Positions 12,263 to 24,400 of a stretch of 64,000 nucleotides of DNA are shown here, piece after piece. The translations under genes were made by a program, and so were the position numbers. The DNA is from Tethya wilhelma (Eukaryota > Porifera > Demospongiae > Tethyida > Tethyidae), in NCBI GenBank assembly GCA_964030475.1, contig CAXIPT010000001.1:21758354-21822353 (forward strand), written 5' to 3'. Below the pieces are notes generated by a model that saw only the letters and a list, made by a program, of their open reading frames with translations, ran no database searches and was not told the origin of the DNA. How positions within the stretch are numbered: position 1 is the first letter of the stretch; each line of letters opens with the position of its first letter.

Positions 12263-13690
12263 TATGGCGGAGTTCCATATGGATCGAGGCAAAACAGCAA
12301 AACGTTCAAGCACGTGCACATGCATGCAAATTCTGGAATGAATATCTGCCTATGCCTGTCTGTGTTTTGCAGCTGAATAAGTGTTTAAGCCTTTTTCGAA
12401 ACTAAGCATTCACAGTTAGTTATTTTTTTTTCCATTTACAGAGACATTTATAAAAGCTTCTTTCTCTGGAGTCATGACCCTGGCCTTCAAACTTACTGAT
12501 GCTTCTGCAGCTTTTATGGGACCTAAATTATGATGGTGCCATTGGAGATTTGCATCAAGTTAGGACTCAGCTCTACTAAAGAAAAAAAGGTATGTAATGT
12601 TTATTTTACTTAAAGGTACATCGTTGATCAAACAAGAATTATTTAATTCAAAAAATGTCGTTAAAAAAAAATAAATGTTCAATCATGCAAATTTAATAAG
12701 TGAGTGGGGCTGATCATTGCAAAAGGTCATTAGCAATCCTGTGAGTTATTTAGGACCAATTTTTGTGGTCTTTGGGATCATAGATGCATTTTCTGATGGT
12801 CTTCTCTATAATCAAAGTGTGGCCATTGACTTGTAGAGAATATAGTCTGCCTTTCCATGCAGGCTGAGCAAATGTATACATGCTGCTGCATGTGCACATG
12901 TATCTGATTTTGGTTGTGACCTTGGTCTCGCTGAGTGATGGTATCCCAGGTTTCGAGGTTGAAAAACTGATGATGATTTGTTCAGTGCTCCAATTGCCTT
13001 ATCATGAGAACCCATCAATCTGAGACAGTAATGTTCTTGGAAGTTGGAAGTCATCAGCGTGACCATCTAGATCTGGAATTTAATCTCTCTCCATTCTCTC
13101 TCTCCTCAGTTTTGTTTTGTTTTGTTTGTATTATTGTAGATGTGTTGTACTCGATTGTAATGGTAGTTATTAAGATTCTTAGAACTGAAGAGTGGGATGA
13201 GAGGCTTATGATCACTCTTGTTGAATTCATCTTTAGCAGGCCTACATCAAAGATCAAGTTCTTTTTCAATTCGCACGTTAGATGAACTTCCATAATCTCA
13301 CATTTCTCTTTGTATAAATTAGCTTTATAACAAAGTTAACTATTAAAATTCTGGTTTAGTGATTTACATTGAGTTATTAATAATAAACAAATCTGTAAGT
13401 TTAGCACAAGAATAATTATTATAATTAATATATATACATGCATGCCGATATTACATACGCCATAATAATTATTAGCCTATAAGGTTATAATTATGTAACT
13501 ATTGACTTTTGGTATAGCTGGTTAGTAGAAGATGATTTGGTATTGGGGTAAGAGAAGTGAAATCATTTAGTTTGAATTCTGTTCCATGAGTATATTTTCA
13601 ATGGTTTCACCCTCACCTACACCTTGACCTTATAATAATGATAAATGTATGCATTGCCAAGTGAAAATAAGGTTATGTATTGTATATACA
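12263..13690 (+). pseudogene. decayed WDR18 exon-2-like region and flank, haplotype B copy
   Basis: At 12420-12600 a ccatttacag acceptor is followed by about 130 bp that parallels WDR18 exon 2 (21820-21937), including the shared tggtgccattggaga and a gtatgt donor-like end, but with frame breaks. The remaining kilobase has only short open frames and no recognisable protein. The whole block recurs at 15944-17393. Confidence 0.4.
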
Positions 13691-13691
13691 T

Positions 13692-15058
13692 CATACTACC
13701 GTAGATCGGGAAATTTTCGTCGCTAAAAAATTTTCGTCGACGACCATTACCGACGAAAATTAATAGGAGTTTAACAGTATGTTAAACGATGTTAACTCAC
13801 AAGCCCTCCTCCTTGGGTTGGGGTTGGTGGTGGGAGTGGTGCGCATGCGCTATTAGATCACGTGTACCGAATTACTCATTCTCTCAACTTGCCAGTTCCC
13901 TAGCGGTTGCAACTGGCAGCATAAATACGACAAGCTAGGCCAGTGGCAGAGACTCCTCGCCTATGTATCACTCTGGGACTGGCAGACGGGGTCGGACAGG
14001 TGCCGACCAAAGGCTTTCGATAAGGCCACACTATCCAGGGGAGCAAACCAAACTTGAAACCGAAGACGACGAGCTCTGGCGGTCAGCGGAGGAGAGCAGT
14101 ACTCGAATAGAACACCCAGAACAGAAGCAGCACAATAGCAGACCAGGAGCCGGCTTCAAGGGAGAGTCCAAGACATCAAGATAAGTAGTAACGTAAACAT
14201 AGATGGCGTATATATATTTCCCGCGTTTTTGAGCCCAGCTGGCCACGTGGCCACGTGGTCATAGGGACACTCACGTGATGACCTCAACCAAAGGCGACCT
14301 GGCACTAGAAGCATCAGCCTGCGGCAGATTGATGGACAAGTTTCAGCTTAATAGGGAAGCATTAGAATCAGAGAAGCAAATCAGCACAATAGGAGTAACT
14401 CTCAGCATAAAAGCTTACCAAAAGTCATAAGTAATCAGACAATATTACCTCAGTAAGTTAGAATAGGAAGCACCGGTACTTTTATCCAGGATTTGGTTGT
14501 CATTAGCTACGCATGCCCATACCTCAGAGTTACCAAACGGGACCATGTCTTCCTCAATCTCACACTCATTTTGGTTTGAGGGGCTGAAGGGAGTATAAAG
14601 TTGTGCTTGCACTGCCACTATGTGAGACAACTACTAAGGGATCCAAATTAAGCCAGTACATGTGGATAGCATAGCTATAGGCACATCATTACTAATACAG
14701 AAACCTCCAATCATGTAAGGGCTCTTACGCAATAGAAAACTACTTAAGAATGGTAACTCATAACAGACCTGAGGGTTTAACAATAAAATGTTGAGCACAA
14801 TAAGCAAATGGGCCGGGGAGCATAATGAGCAAAGCTAAGAGAAAGAATATAGCATTATTCATAACGTAGTGAGTAGACGGTATCCAGACTGCAAGCACCA
14901 AAAAATCTGGTCACTAGACCACTCATAAGACCTGAAGCACTAATTCGAGAATATAATCACTCGATCAACCACACTGAGACTTAGCTCGCTTGGACTGCTA
15001 CCTGATCAACCAGCAGTAAACTACATGTAGTAGTGAGCCCAAATAGCAGCCCAGCTTT
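13692..15058. mobile_element. probable larger insertion with gtagatcgggaaatttt end, truncated at join 15059
   Basis: The two haplotype-like copies match up to catacta at 13691 and 17393 and then diverge. Here the new sequence opens with ccgtagatcgggaaattttcg, the same terminus as the small inverted-repeat element at 43465-43642, so 13692 is probably the left end of a related, larger insertion. A short open frame at 13963-14184 has no recognisable similarity. A gcgcatgcgc and cacgtg pair is present near 13841-13863. Confidence 0.4.
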
Positions 15059-15059
15059 N

Positions 15060-15616
15060 AGACTGGTCAGTCTCTACAAAAAGCATGAGCTACTGCTTTC
15101 AAGTACACTGGATGCGCATGCGCATTATATGCATGCAAACCACGTGGTCTGTTGACGACCTTTACCTACATCAAGATGGCTACATGCAAGTACAGTATTT
15201 TATATCAGAGTTTTTAAAATGCCTAGATTTTGTTTGTTATATAGCTTTTAGGCACCAAACGAGTATAAAAGGACGTAGTTCGGATGAAGTCAAGTTGCAC
15301 TGTACAGTTAAAGCTGGCTGAATGTCTTTTGTTTGTCTGGAAATCGCGTTCAAGTTTGTCAGTTAGGAAGGAAGGAAGGAAGAAGAAAACAAAATTGCAC
15401 TGTTCTGGTTTCCCGCCAGCGCTCTCTCCAGTGTGCTCTAGAAAGTTTCTGTGAGTTTTGTTGATGCATGCACTTAGAAAACTATCCAAGGGAAGCTTTA
15501 ATCCATGTCAGAAGCCTTAGCTGTCATTCTCTGAAAGTTTATGAGCATAAACATTTTGTATTGTGTCTATGGGACAGTCGGCCCATTCCTACTATACGTA
15601 CTACCGTACGTATGAT
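15060..15616 (+). mobile_element. 1-kb hairpin element, copy 4 (3' part only)
   Basis: Begins at the join inside the family's second part (gactggtcagtctctac). It contains tgcgcatgcgca and ccacgtgg and ends at the tacgtactaccgtacgta palindrome. The hairpin half is missing because of the join. Confidence 0.7.
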
Positions 15617-15790
15617 GAGGTGTACAAATTTGTACACCTCCAAAATTACGAAGAGTATACAAATTTGTACACCTTCAAATTTTGAAGGGTGTACAAATTT
15701 GTACACCCACTCAAGATGTACAAGTTTGTACAAATTTGTACACCATTGGTCAGGTCAAGGGTGTACAAATTTGTATACCCATGTCAGAAT
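15617..15790. repeat. array of 18-bp palindromes spaced about 35 bp
   Basis: Five main units centred on aaattt at 15626, 15661, 15695, 15732 and 15768, plus a degenerate one at 15722. The best unit is GTGTACAAATTTGTACAC, flanked by further complementary GG/CC pairs. Spacers are unrelated to each other. The array starts directly after the end of copy 4 of the hairpin element. Confidence 0.8.
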
Positions 15791-15943
15791 TCACACATCT
15801 TTGTTCAAGTTTGGACACTTTATGTAAGATTTTGTCAAGATTTGAAATAATTAAGACTTGTATGCTGAAATTTTACAAAAACTTAGTGAATTTTAACACC
15901 CTCTCATTTCATAAATGGAAGACCAATTCCATAATGTGTTCAT
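15791..15943. mobile_element. right end of the inserted element
   Basis: The last 60 bp (ctcatttcataaatgg to cataatgtgttc) are the diverged reverse complement of 9503-9560. This marks the right terminal inverted repeat of the insertion whose left end starts at 9503. Confidence 0.5.
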
Positions 15944-17393
15944 GACGGAGTTCCATATGGATCGAGGCAAAACAGCAAAACGTTCAAGCACGTGCACATG
16001 CATGCAAATTCTGGAATGAATATCTGCCTATGCCTGTCTGTGTTTTGCAGCTGAATAAGTGTTTAAGCCTTTTTCGAAACTAAGCATTCACAGTTAGTTA
16101 TTTTTTTTTTCCATTTACAGAGACATTTATAAAAGCTTCTTTCTCTGGAGTCATGACCCTGGCCTTCAAACTTACTGATGCTTCTGCTTCTATATGGGAC
16201 CTAAATTATGATGGTGCCATTGGAGATTTGCATCAAGTTAGGACTCAGCTCTACTAAAGAAAAAAAGGTATGTAATGTTTATTTTACTTAAAGGTACATC
16301 GTTGATCAAACAAGAATTATTTAATTCAAAAAATGTCGTTAAAAAAAATAAATGTTCAATCATGCAAATTTAATAAGTGAGTGGGGCTGATCATTGCAAA
16401 AGGTCATTAGCAATCCTGTGAGTTATTTAGGACCAATTTTTGTGGTCTTTGGGATCATAGATGCATTTTCTGATGGTCTTCTCTATAATCAAAGTGTGGC
16501 CATTGACTTGTAGAGAATATAGTCTGCCTTTCCATGCAGGCTGAGCAAATGTATACATGCTGCTGCATGTGCACATGTATCTGATTTTGGTTGTGACCTT
16601 GGTCTCGCTGAGTGATGGTATCCCAGGTTTCGAGGTTGAAAAACTGATGATGATTTGTTCAGTGCTCCAATTGCCTTATCATGAGAACCCATCAATCTGA
16701 GACAGTAATGTTCTTGGAAGTTGGAAGTCATCAGCGTGACCATCTAGATCTGGAATTTAATCTCTCTCCATTCTCTCTCTCTCTCTCTCCTCAGTTTTGT
16801 TTTTGTTTTGTTTGTATTATTGTAGATGTGTTGTACTCGATTGTAATGGTAGTTATTAAGATTCTTAGAACTGAAGAGTGGGATGAGAGGCTTATGATCA
16901 CTGTTGTTGAATTCATCTTTAGCAGGCCTACATCAAAGATCAAGTTCTTTTTCAATTCGCACGTTAGATGAACTTCCATAATCTCACATTTCTCTTTGTA
17001 TAAATTAGCTTTATAACAAAGTTAACTATTAAAATTCTGGTTTAGTGATTTACATTGAGTTATTAATAATAAACAAATCTGTAAGTTTAGCACAAGAATA
17101 ATTATTATAATTAATATATATACATGCATGCCGATATTACATACGCCATAATAATTATTAGCCTATAAGGTTATAATAATAATTATTATGTAACTATTGA
17201 CTTTTGGTATAGCTGGTTAGTAGAAGATGATTTGGTATTGGGATAAGAGAAGTGAAATCATTTAGTTTGAATTCTGTTCCATGAGTATATTTTCAATGGT
17301 TTCACCCTCACCTACACCTTGACCTTATAATAATGATAAATGTATGCATTGCCAAGTGAAAATAAGGTTATGTATTGTATATACATCATACTA
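15944..17393 (+). pseudogene. decayed WDR18 exon-2-like region and flank, haplotype A copy
   Basis: Near-identical to 12263-13690 (small indels, an expanded (TC)n at 16771-16790). The exon-2-like part is at about 16110-16265. Here the sequence continues uninterrupted past 17393 into the EGF gene, which gives the pre-insertion state of the site at 13692. Confidence 0.45.
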
Positions 17394-17553
17394 GAAGTCA
17401 CATATTAATAAAAAATTATCATACCTTTATACTACCTTGTTAACTGTATTATCATGGAATTTTTTGTCACCCAAAACAATACAAACATGCATACATTAAT
17501 ATAATTCAAGCCCCATTCAAGAACAATAATCTCCCAGTAAATTAGTTCTGCAG

Positions 17554-19296
17554 TTACATACTTTGCTCCAGTTCTCTCTGTTTGGTCCTAAACTTGAAAA
17601 TTACGATCACAAAAGAAAATATGACTGTGAGAAATATTAATAGCAACAGCAAGATTCCTCCCAATGCTCCTCCCACGGTTACTGCTGTTTGATTTGAATC
17701 ATGATCAAAGCCTATTGTACTAGTAACACTTCCATTAGTTTCAATGTTGGTTACTTGTTCAGGACCTGCATTAAGTAGCAATCAATAATAATTTATGATT
17801 TTTGTGATAGATTTTTTTCTCTGTGTAATTACCTTGAAATCTACTTTGATTACAGAGGAGACCAGTGTATTTAGGATCACAAATACAAGCAAAAGAGCCA
17901 ATTTTATCTTCACACTGACCGTTTCCACTGCAGTCTACTCCATAACAGTCATCGATGTTGATTTCACAAAGTTGACCTGTAAATCCAGAGTCGCACTTAC
18001 AAGCGTAAGAGTTGTTTCCATTTTCACACTGACCGTTTCCACTACAGTCTACCTCAGAACAGTCATCAATGTTGATTTCACAAAGTTGACCAGTAAATCC
18101 AGAGTTGCACTTACAAACAAAAGAGTTGATTTCATCTTCACACTGACCATTTCCACTACAGTCTACCTTAGCACAGTCATCAATATTCATCTCACAAAGT
18201 TGACCAGTAAATCCCTCTCTACAAGTGCACCAATATGAGTCAATTCCTTCTTCACATAGTCCATTTCCAGAACAAGTTATACCCTTACAGCCAGCATTCA
18301 TTTCATCACAAGAATCATCAGAATTATTTGTTGCACACATTACGCGAAAGCTTAGTTGAATTGTGGCAAATCCATATAATCCTTGAACAGTGTATACATC
18401 TGTTTCCACCCCCAATTCTATATCAGATGGGTGAATATCAACGAGGAACCAGTCAATAAGGTCATCAAAAGGATGCTCGCCAAAGTCGTCATCAACTGGA
18501 TCAATCCACACCTGGATACCCTATACAAATAATAACAACAACAACAATAAATAAGTTAATAATAATATTTAATTTATTGATGCTTAATATGAGCAGCAAT
18601 TAAGACCGAATTTTACTTATGTGGACAAATAATGGGGTGAGGTGGAGTGAGAGATGGTATATAGAGTGAGTGGAGTGATATACATGCTGGTGATGATAAT
18701 GATTGCATGCATGACAATGGAAAATTGCAGTACATCTCATTTACCTCCCATGGTGTGTTCACTGTGAGTGGTAATGGGTTAGGAAGTCCCAAAACTTCAT
18801 TTTGTGAGAAATCAATCATCGGCTCGCCATCTATTTGGGCATAAGGACTGTAAGCATTGCTTCCATCACAGTTATGGTCAGATGTTGGAGTCTCAAGTGC
18901 TCTCAGACAATAGTAAAAATACGTGTCACACAGCTGATATCCTGTGCACTCAGTTGAATTGTGATCATCACAACATTCATAGTTGTCCCCACAAGTAAGA
19001 CAACTGTTGGTTGGGTTACTGTAAGAGATTGTTCTCACTTCAAGTACATAATCACCATTCACAATGAGCTGCAGTACGTATAAAAGTTTATAATTAATGC
19101 ATGTTAAATTTTCAATAAGTTTAAACATCATTGTGCATATAATCAAGATAATTATGATTCACACATGGACACTGACTATATAGAAACATTATTGGTAGTG
19201 TTTACATCATCCACAGCTTAATTTTCAATTCACCTTATTTACAGTCAATAGTACCATCAGTTTGAGCATCAATGGACCAAAGGAGTGTCTGGACAT
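17554..19296 (-). CDS. Notch-ligand-like EGF transmembrane protein
   Basis: Four phase-compatible exons, 19296-19234, 19068-18745, 18520-17833 and 17765-17554, give 428 residues. Exon 1 encodes a short hydrophobic signal peptide (MSRHSFGPLMLKLMVLL). Exon 2 is MNNL-like, with cysteine pairs and YQLCDTYFYYC. Exon 3 finishes that domain, has only a remnant where DSL should start (FRVMCATNN) and then four to five EGF repeats, several with the calcium-binding NIDDC and CSGNGQCE pattern. Exon 4 carries one membrane helix (GGILLLLLIFLTVIFSFVIV) and a very short tail, in contrast to the long tail of the paralogue at 0.1-2.2 kb. Known Notch ligands have MNNL-DSL-EGF-TM order; lacking a complete DSL, this may not bind Notch canonically. 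It is likely a cell-surface adhesion or signalling protein. Confidence 0.75.
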
Positions 19297-19760
19297 TTTC
19301 AATTCCAAGTCAGGCTTTTCGCACTTACTGTGCGGCAAATCAGCATACAGTGGATCGACTTAATTAAATAAACACATTATTACATAATGCTTATTTGAGT
19401 CATGCGTGTTCTGTGATTCCCAGGCTGCATGTTAATTTACTTCTGTTAATATGTTTTACGGTGGGTCCCAGACGATGCAATTAATTTATGGCTGGTACTT
19501 AATTTAATGGATAGACGTTTATACTTTAACAGTCTTTAAGTGTATCCAGGGCACATTGAAGAAATGACAGCCTGTCTCCGCTATCAGTATCAGGTTAAAT
19601 TTAATTGACAAAATGCATATGCATGCATGTGCCTGGCATGGTGTAATGTGTCAGTATGCATGCCACACAGTGTGTGCAGGCATGCATGAGTGTGCTAGTA
19701 TGATAATACGAGGATGTGTCACTGTATGCCTGTGTATATGGCATTGTGAGTGTTTATGTG

Positions 19761-19802
<42 letters not shown>
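19297..19802. repeat. promoter-side spacer and (TG)n microsatellite
   Basis: Upstream region of the minus-strand EGF gene, with no other gene seen. A pure TG run occupies about 19759-19812, just before the first copy of the WDR18 5' end. Confidence 0.5.
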
Positions 19803-19812
<10 letters not shown>

Positions 19813-21050
19813 CAGTGCATGTAGCTAATTGCTTAATTTATGCTGAAGCAACCAGCTAGCCGGGCACATGCACGTGCACTGAACAAGATATGAAGCCAGA
19901 TATCTGCATGCTGCCCTGGCGTCCTTTACCCTGTGAGTACTTGAGCACATGGCTGCCAAGCAAGAGAGTGGAGCAGTTCCTGCTCATGGAGCTTTCGAAG
20001 GCACCGACCTAGGCTTCTGTTGCTCGCAAAGTGCCAACTTACTACTGACTATTACAGCATTTGACATTTCAACAGGAGCTATACTAAAAACCTACAGTTG
20101 TAATCATTCCACAAGTGGTCAAGACAGAAGGCTGAAATCTACAAGCGTTTGCCTCTTGAGAAAAACTTATATGTTGTGTGCTTCCAATGCAGTGCCATTT
20201 GTATACGTTTGGAATCTAAAACAGGTTCGAAACCCATCTTGTACTTGTTAATTAAGTTACATCATGTACATAGTACCTTGCCGGATGAACCATGATCTGT
20301 GTATAGACTCTAGTTGCAGCCTCCTTGTAAATTGTTACATTCACAGTTGAAATCATTTACAGGGACGTTTACAAATGAAAATTTCTTGCTCGGGTCTTGT
20401 TGGTGCTCTTGCTGCTTCTCCTGAAGGAACCTATTGTGCCGGTGCCATTGGAGAAAAGATCCACATTTGGGAGGTAAGCTCAGCTGTACTTATTATTGTC
20501 AATGAGCAATCGTACCAACCTGTGAATATTTTTTAGCCATGCTGTGTTAACACACTCCTTTTTTTTTTTTTGGAAATAGTACAAAATACAAACTACTTCT
20601 CCTCCATGGCTCTAATGTTCCGTTAGGGTTTAGTTGGATGTTGGTAACTATGTATGATGACAGTGAAAGTTATTCTTTACATATCTAGTGGCTTTATTTG
20701 TTTGCTATTATTTTGATAATAGGTTTCTACAGGTCACCTTCTAGCTATAGCAGGACAACACTATCAATCCATCAATGTCTTACGGTTCACTGATGACGGT
20801 GTGCATCTATTATCAGGAGGAGAGGATGCTAGGGTTATAGTATGGAGTGTAAGCAGGTGAGAAGCAAAATGCCAGTTATTAGTTCTACCTCTATAAGCAT
20901 GCATGATGTGCCAGTAAGTTCTAGTATATTGCTCAGTGGTATAGGAGTATAATTCGAAATACCTGGCTGTTCAAATTTCAAAAAAGTTTTGAAATCACCT
21001 ATCCACGAAAATATTACTCCTTAAAAATTTCTAGCTATAATGATTATTGT
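19803..21050 (+). pseudogene. duplicate 5' part of WDR18 (exons 1-3), probable allelic overlap
   Basis: Matches 21263-22520 almost base for base, including the start codon (19949), exon 1, exon 2 (20365-20473), exon 3 and intron sequence. The second copy begins exactly after the N at 21262. After 21050 this copy runs into unrelated repeat sequence with a TG tract and has no exon 4, so by itself it cannot make a full protein. Confidence 0.7.
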
Positions 21051-21407
21051 GGTATCATATTATAAGCAAAGTTTTGTGTGTCTGTCCGTGTGTGTGTGTG
21101 TCACGGGAGTTCACCGGAAGTGATGCGACCTTGAGCTAAAACGCTCCTTTTTCTCTGGATTGTGGAGAATGCAGGCTATAAAAAGTGTGCCTAGAGAGCT
21201 AGCTTAGATAGTGCTAGCCTAGGATAGAATCACAGGCGCTACAAGTATATATGGCTGACTGNTGTGTGTGACAGTGCATGTAGCTAATTGCTTAATTTAT
21301 GCTGAAGCAACCAGCTAGCCGGGCACATGCACGTGCACTGAACAAGATATGAAGCCAGATATCTGCATGCTGCCCTGACGTCCTTTACCCTGTGAGTACT
21401 TGAGCAC

Positions 21408-24400
21408 ATGGCTGAGAAGCAAAAGAGTGGAGCAGTTCCTGCTCATGGAGCTTTCGAAGGCACCGACCTAGGCTTCTGTTGTTCGCAAAGTGCCAACTTG
21501 CTGCTGACTATTACAGCATTTGACATTTCTACAGGAGCTATAATAAAAACCTACAGTTGTAATCATTCCACAAGTGGTCAAGACAGAAGGCTGAAATCTA
21601 CAAGCGTTTGCCTCTTGAGAAAAACTTATATGTTGTGTGCTTCCAATGCAGTGCCATTTGTATACGTTTGGAATCTAAAACAGGTTCGAAACCCATCCTG
21701 TACTTGTTAATTAAGTTACATCATGTACATAGTACCTTGCCGGATGAACCATGATCTGTGTATAGACTCTAGTTGCAGCCTCCTTGTAAATTGTTACATT
21801 CACAGTTGAAATTGTTTCATTTACAGGGACGTTTACAAATGAAAATTTCTTGCTCGGGTCTTGTTGGTGCTCTTGCTGCTTCTCCTGAAGGAACCTATTG
21901 TGCCGGTGCCATTGGAGAAAAGATCCACATTTGGGAGGTAAGCTCAGCTGTACTTATTGTTGTTAATGAGCAATCGTACCAACCTGTGAATATTTTTTAG
22001 CCATGCTGTGTTAACACACTCCTTTTTTTTTTTTTTTTGGAAATAGTACAAAATACAAACTACTTCTCCTCCATGGCTCTAATGTTCTGTTAGGGTTTAG
22101 TTGGATGTTGGTAACTATGTATGATATGATAGTGAAAGTTATTCTTCACAATGTCATATCTAGTGGCTTATTTGTTTACTATTATTTTGATAATAGGTTT
22201 CTACAGGTCACCTTCTAGCTGTAGCAGGGCAACACTATCAATCCATCAATGTCTTACGGTTCACTGATGACGGTGTGCATCTATTATCAGGAGGAGAGGA
22301 TGCTAGGGTTATCGTATGGAGTGTAAGCAGGTGAGAAGCAAAATGCCAGTTATTAGTTCTACCTCTATAAACATGCATGCATGATGTGCCAGTAAGTTCT
22401 AGTATATAGCTCAGTGGTAGGAGTATAATTCGAAATACCTGGCCGTTCAAATTTCAAAAAGTTTTGAAATCACCTATCCATGAAAATATTACTCCTTAAA
22501 AATTTCTAGCCATAATGATTATTGGGGATACATGTTTGTCAGTCCTCTTATTGTATTGTTCTCACTCTTTTGATCTGCCTTGTTTCCCTTTGAACAGTAT
22601 TCTCTCGGATGCTTACACATCTAGCAGTTTTAGGATCCCCAGTGCTCCTCCTCTGGCCACACCCCTAGTGACACACCCACCACTTACGAGACACGTATGG
22701 TCTGACCATTCACTCCCGGTGACTGACATTCACTGTGGCAGTGGTGGGCTCAGGGCTAGAGTGGCTACTGTATCCCTTGATCAGACATGCAAGGTATAAC
22801 TTACACTTTAAGAAGTACTGCACATATTTTATTGTTATGTATGGCGATGTTCTTTGTTCCTGTAAAACTGAACTGAGCTAAAAGTATATGGCTAACTATA
22901 ATAGACACAAAAATCATGGGCAGTTTGATTGCTAAGACATGTTGGAATAGCCTCGTTCCCAGGTTTCTCATTTTCGTGGGTGTGGTTCTGGGTATGGTCT
23001 ACATACGGATATAAGAGTGGAGAGAAAAAGCCTGGGAATGTGGCTAGGATATCCCAGTCATGTCTTTAAACCAGGACCTGACTTAGTGTCATGGCAGAAA
23101 CAACCTGCATGGGATTAGGACATGTCCAGCAAGTCTGGCATGTGTCTCATGTGTATACTAGGAATGTCTGTGGCAGTCCTAGATATTAGCAGTGACTATA
23201 AAGTACTACTATCATGATCTGTATGTGACTAGTATGTACATCATGCATGATGTTGTCTAATTTCTTAGCTCTATATTGGCCCAAACACACAACAATAGTA
23301 TATACCGTATATAGCCAAAAATATTGACTGGGATTTAATTTGATGGCTTGACGGTCAAAGTCCAAATCGTTAAGTTTAAATCCACCAATACTTTGGCCAC
23401 CGTATAATTATGCATGTACTATGTACACACGCAAATCATCAAATTTAAATTCATCATACGTACGGTAGTACGTATATAGTAGGAATGGGCCGACTGTCCC
23501 ATAGATACAATACAAAATGTTGGTCACCATAAAAATCTAGGCAAATAAAATCAAACTTTCAAAGTTGCTCAGAGGCTCTCACTAGCAGATTACCAACTGC
23601 TTGCAAGGCTTGAAACTCGCAAAAAGTTTCCTCAGCACTCGTAGAGAGCGCTAGTGGGAAGCCACCATAGTGCCATTTTTGTTCTTCTAACTTACGTACG
23701 TACTTCCTAACTGACTTACTTGAAAAGCATTTCCAGAGAACCAGAATGTGTTGAGCCAACTTTGACAGCACAAAGTAAGTTCTTTTCATAGGTACTACAT
23801 TCCTTGATACTCGTTTTCATCACAAATAAGCCTAAACAAAAACTAGAAAGCTTTGAAACTGAGAGTATAAATTCATGTACTTCAATGCAGCCATCTTCTT
23901 GTAGAGTTCAAAGGTCATTATCCACGTGGTATTATTATGCGCATGCGCACTAGCCTCTAGCATAATGAAGTGCATGTAGCTGCTACTCAAGCTTTTTGTA
24001 GGGACTAAACAGTCTCTAATAGTTTCCACACTGTAGTGTTGAAAAAAGTGAATGAAAAAGTAGTAAAAATTTCAAAAAAATAAGTAGTGTAGGAATGGGC
24101 AGTGCAGTAAAAAGTATTGGAACAAGGCATGTCTCAATTTCGGCACATGGCTACTTCATTTTTTATACTCAACTCTTGTCTAACAGTCCAGTTTAAGTTA
24201 CCTGTCTGTTTTAGTTTGCTCCACTGCTTAGCCTACTGATTAGTAGGAATTTGAACCAATACAATAATAAGTTACCGCACTATTGTAATATTATAATTGT
24301 ACAGATCGTTGCATTTATGACACTTAGCAGGATCCTTATAATAGGAGGGATCAACTGACAAGAAAGAAAATGAAGTAGTCATGTGCCGAAGTTGAGACAT

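Noticed and set aside
12812..13066. 84-residue minus-strand protein, present twice (also 16489-16743)
   Set aside because: The repetition is due to the haplotype duplication, and no domain or splice context supports coding.
13963..14184. Small Arg/Glu-rich coding gene
   Set aside because: It lies in a probable transposon insertion, is short, and has an equally long open frame on the opposite strand.
15617..15790. CRISPR-like array (regular repeats with unique spacers)
   Set aside because: The repeat is a palindrome of 18 bp, spacers are about 17 bp and contain related words, the DNA is eukaryotic, and no cas gene is near.
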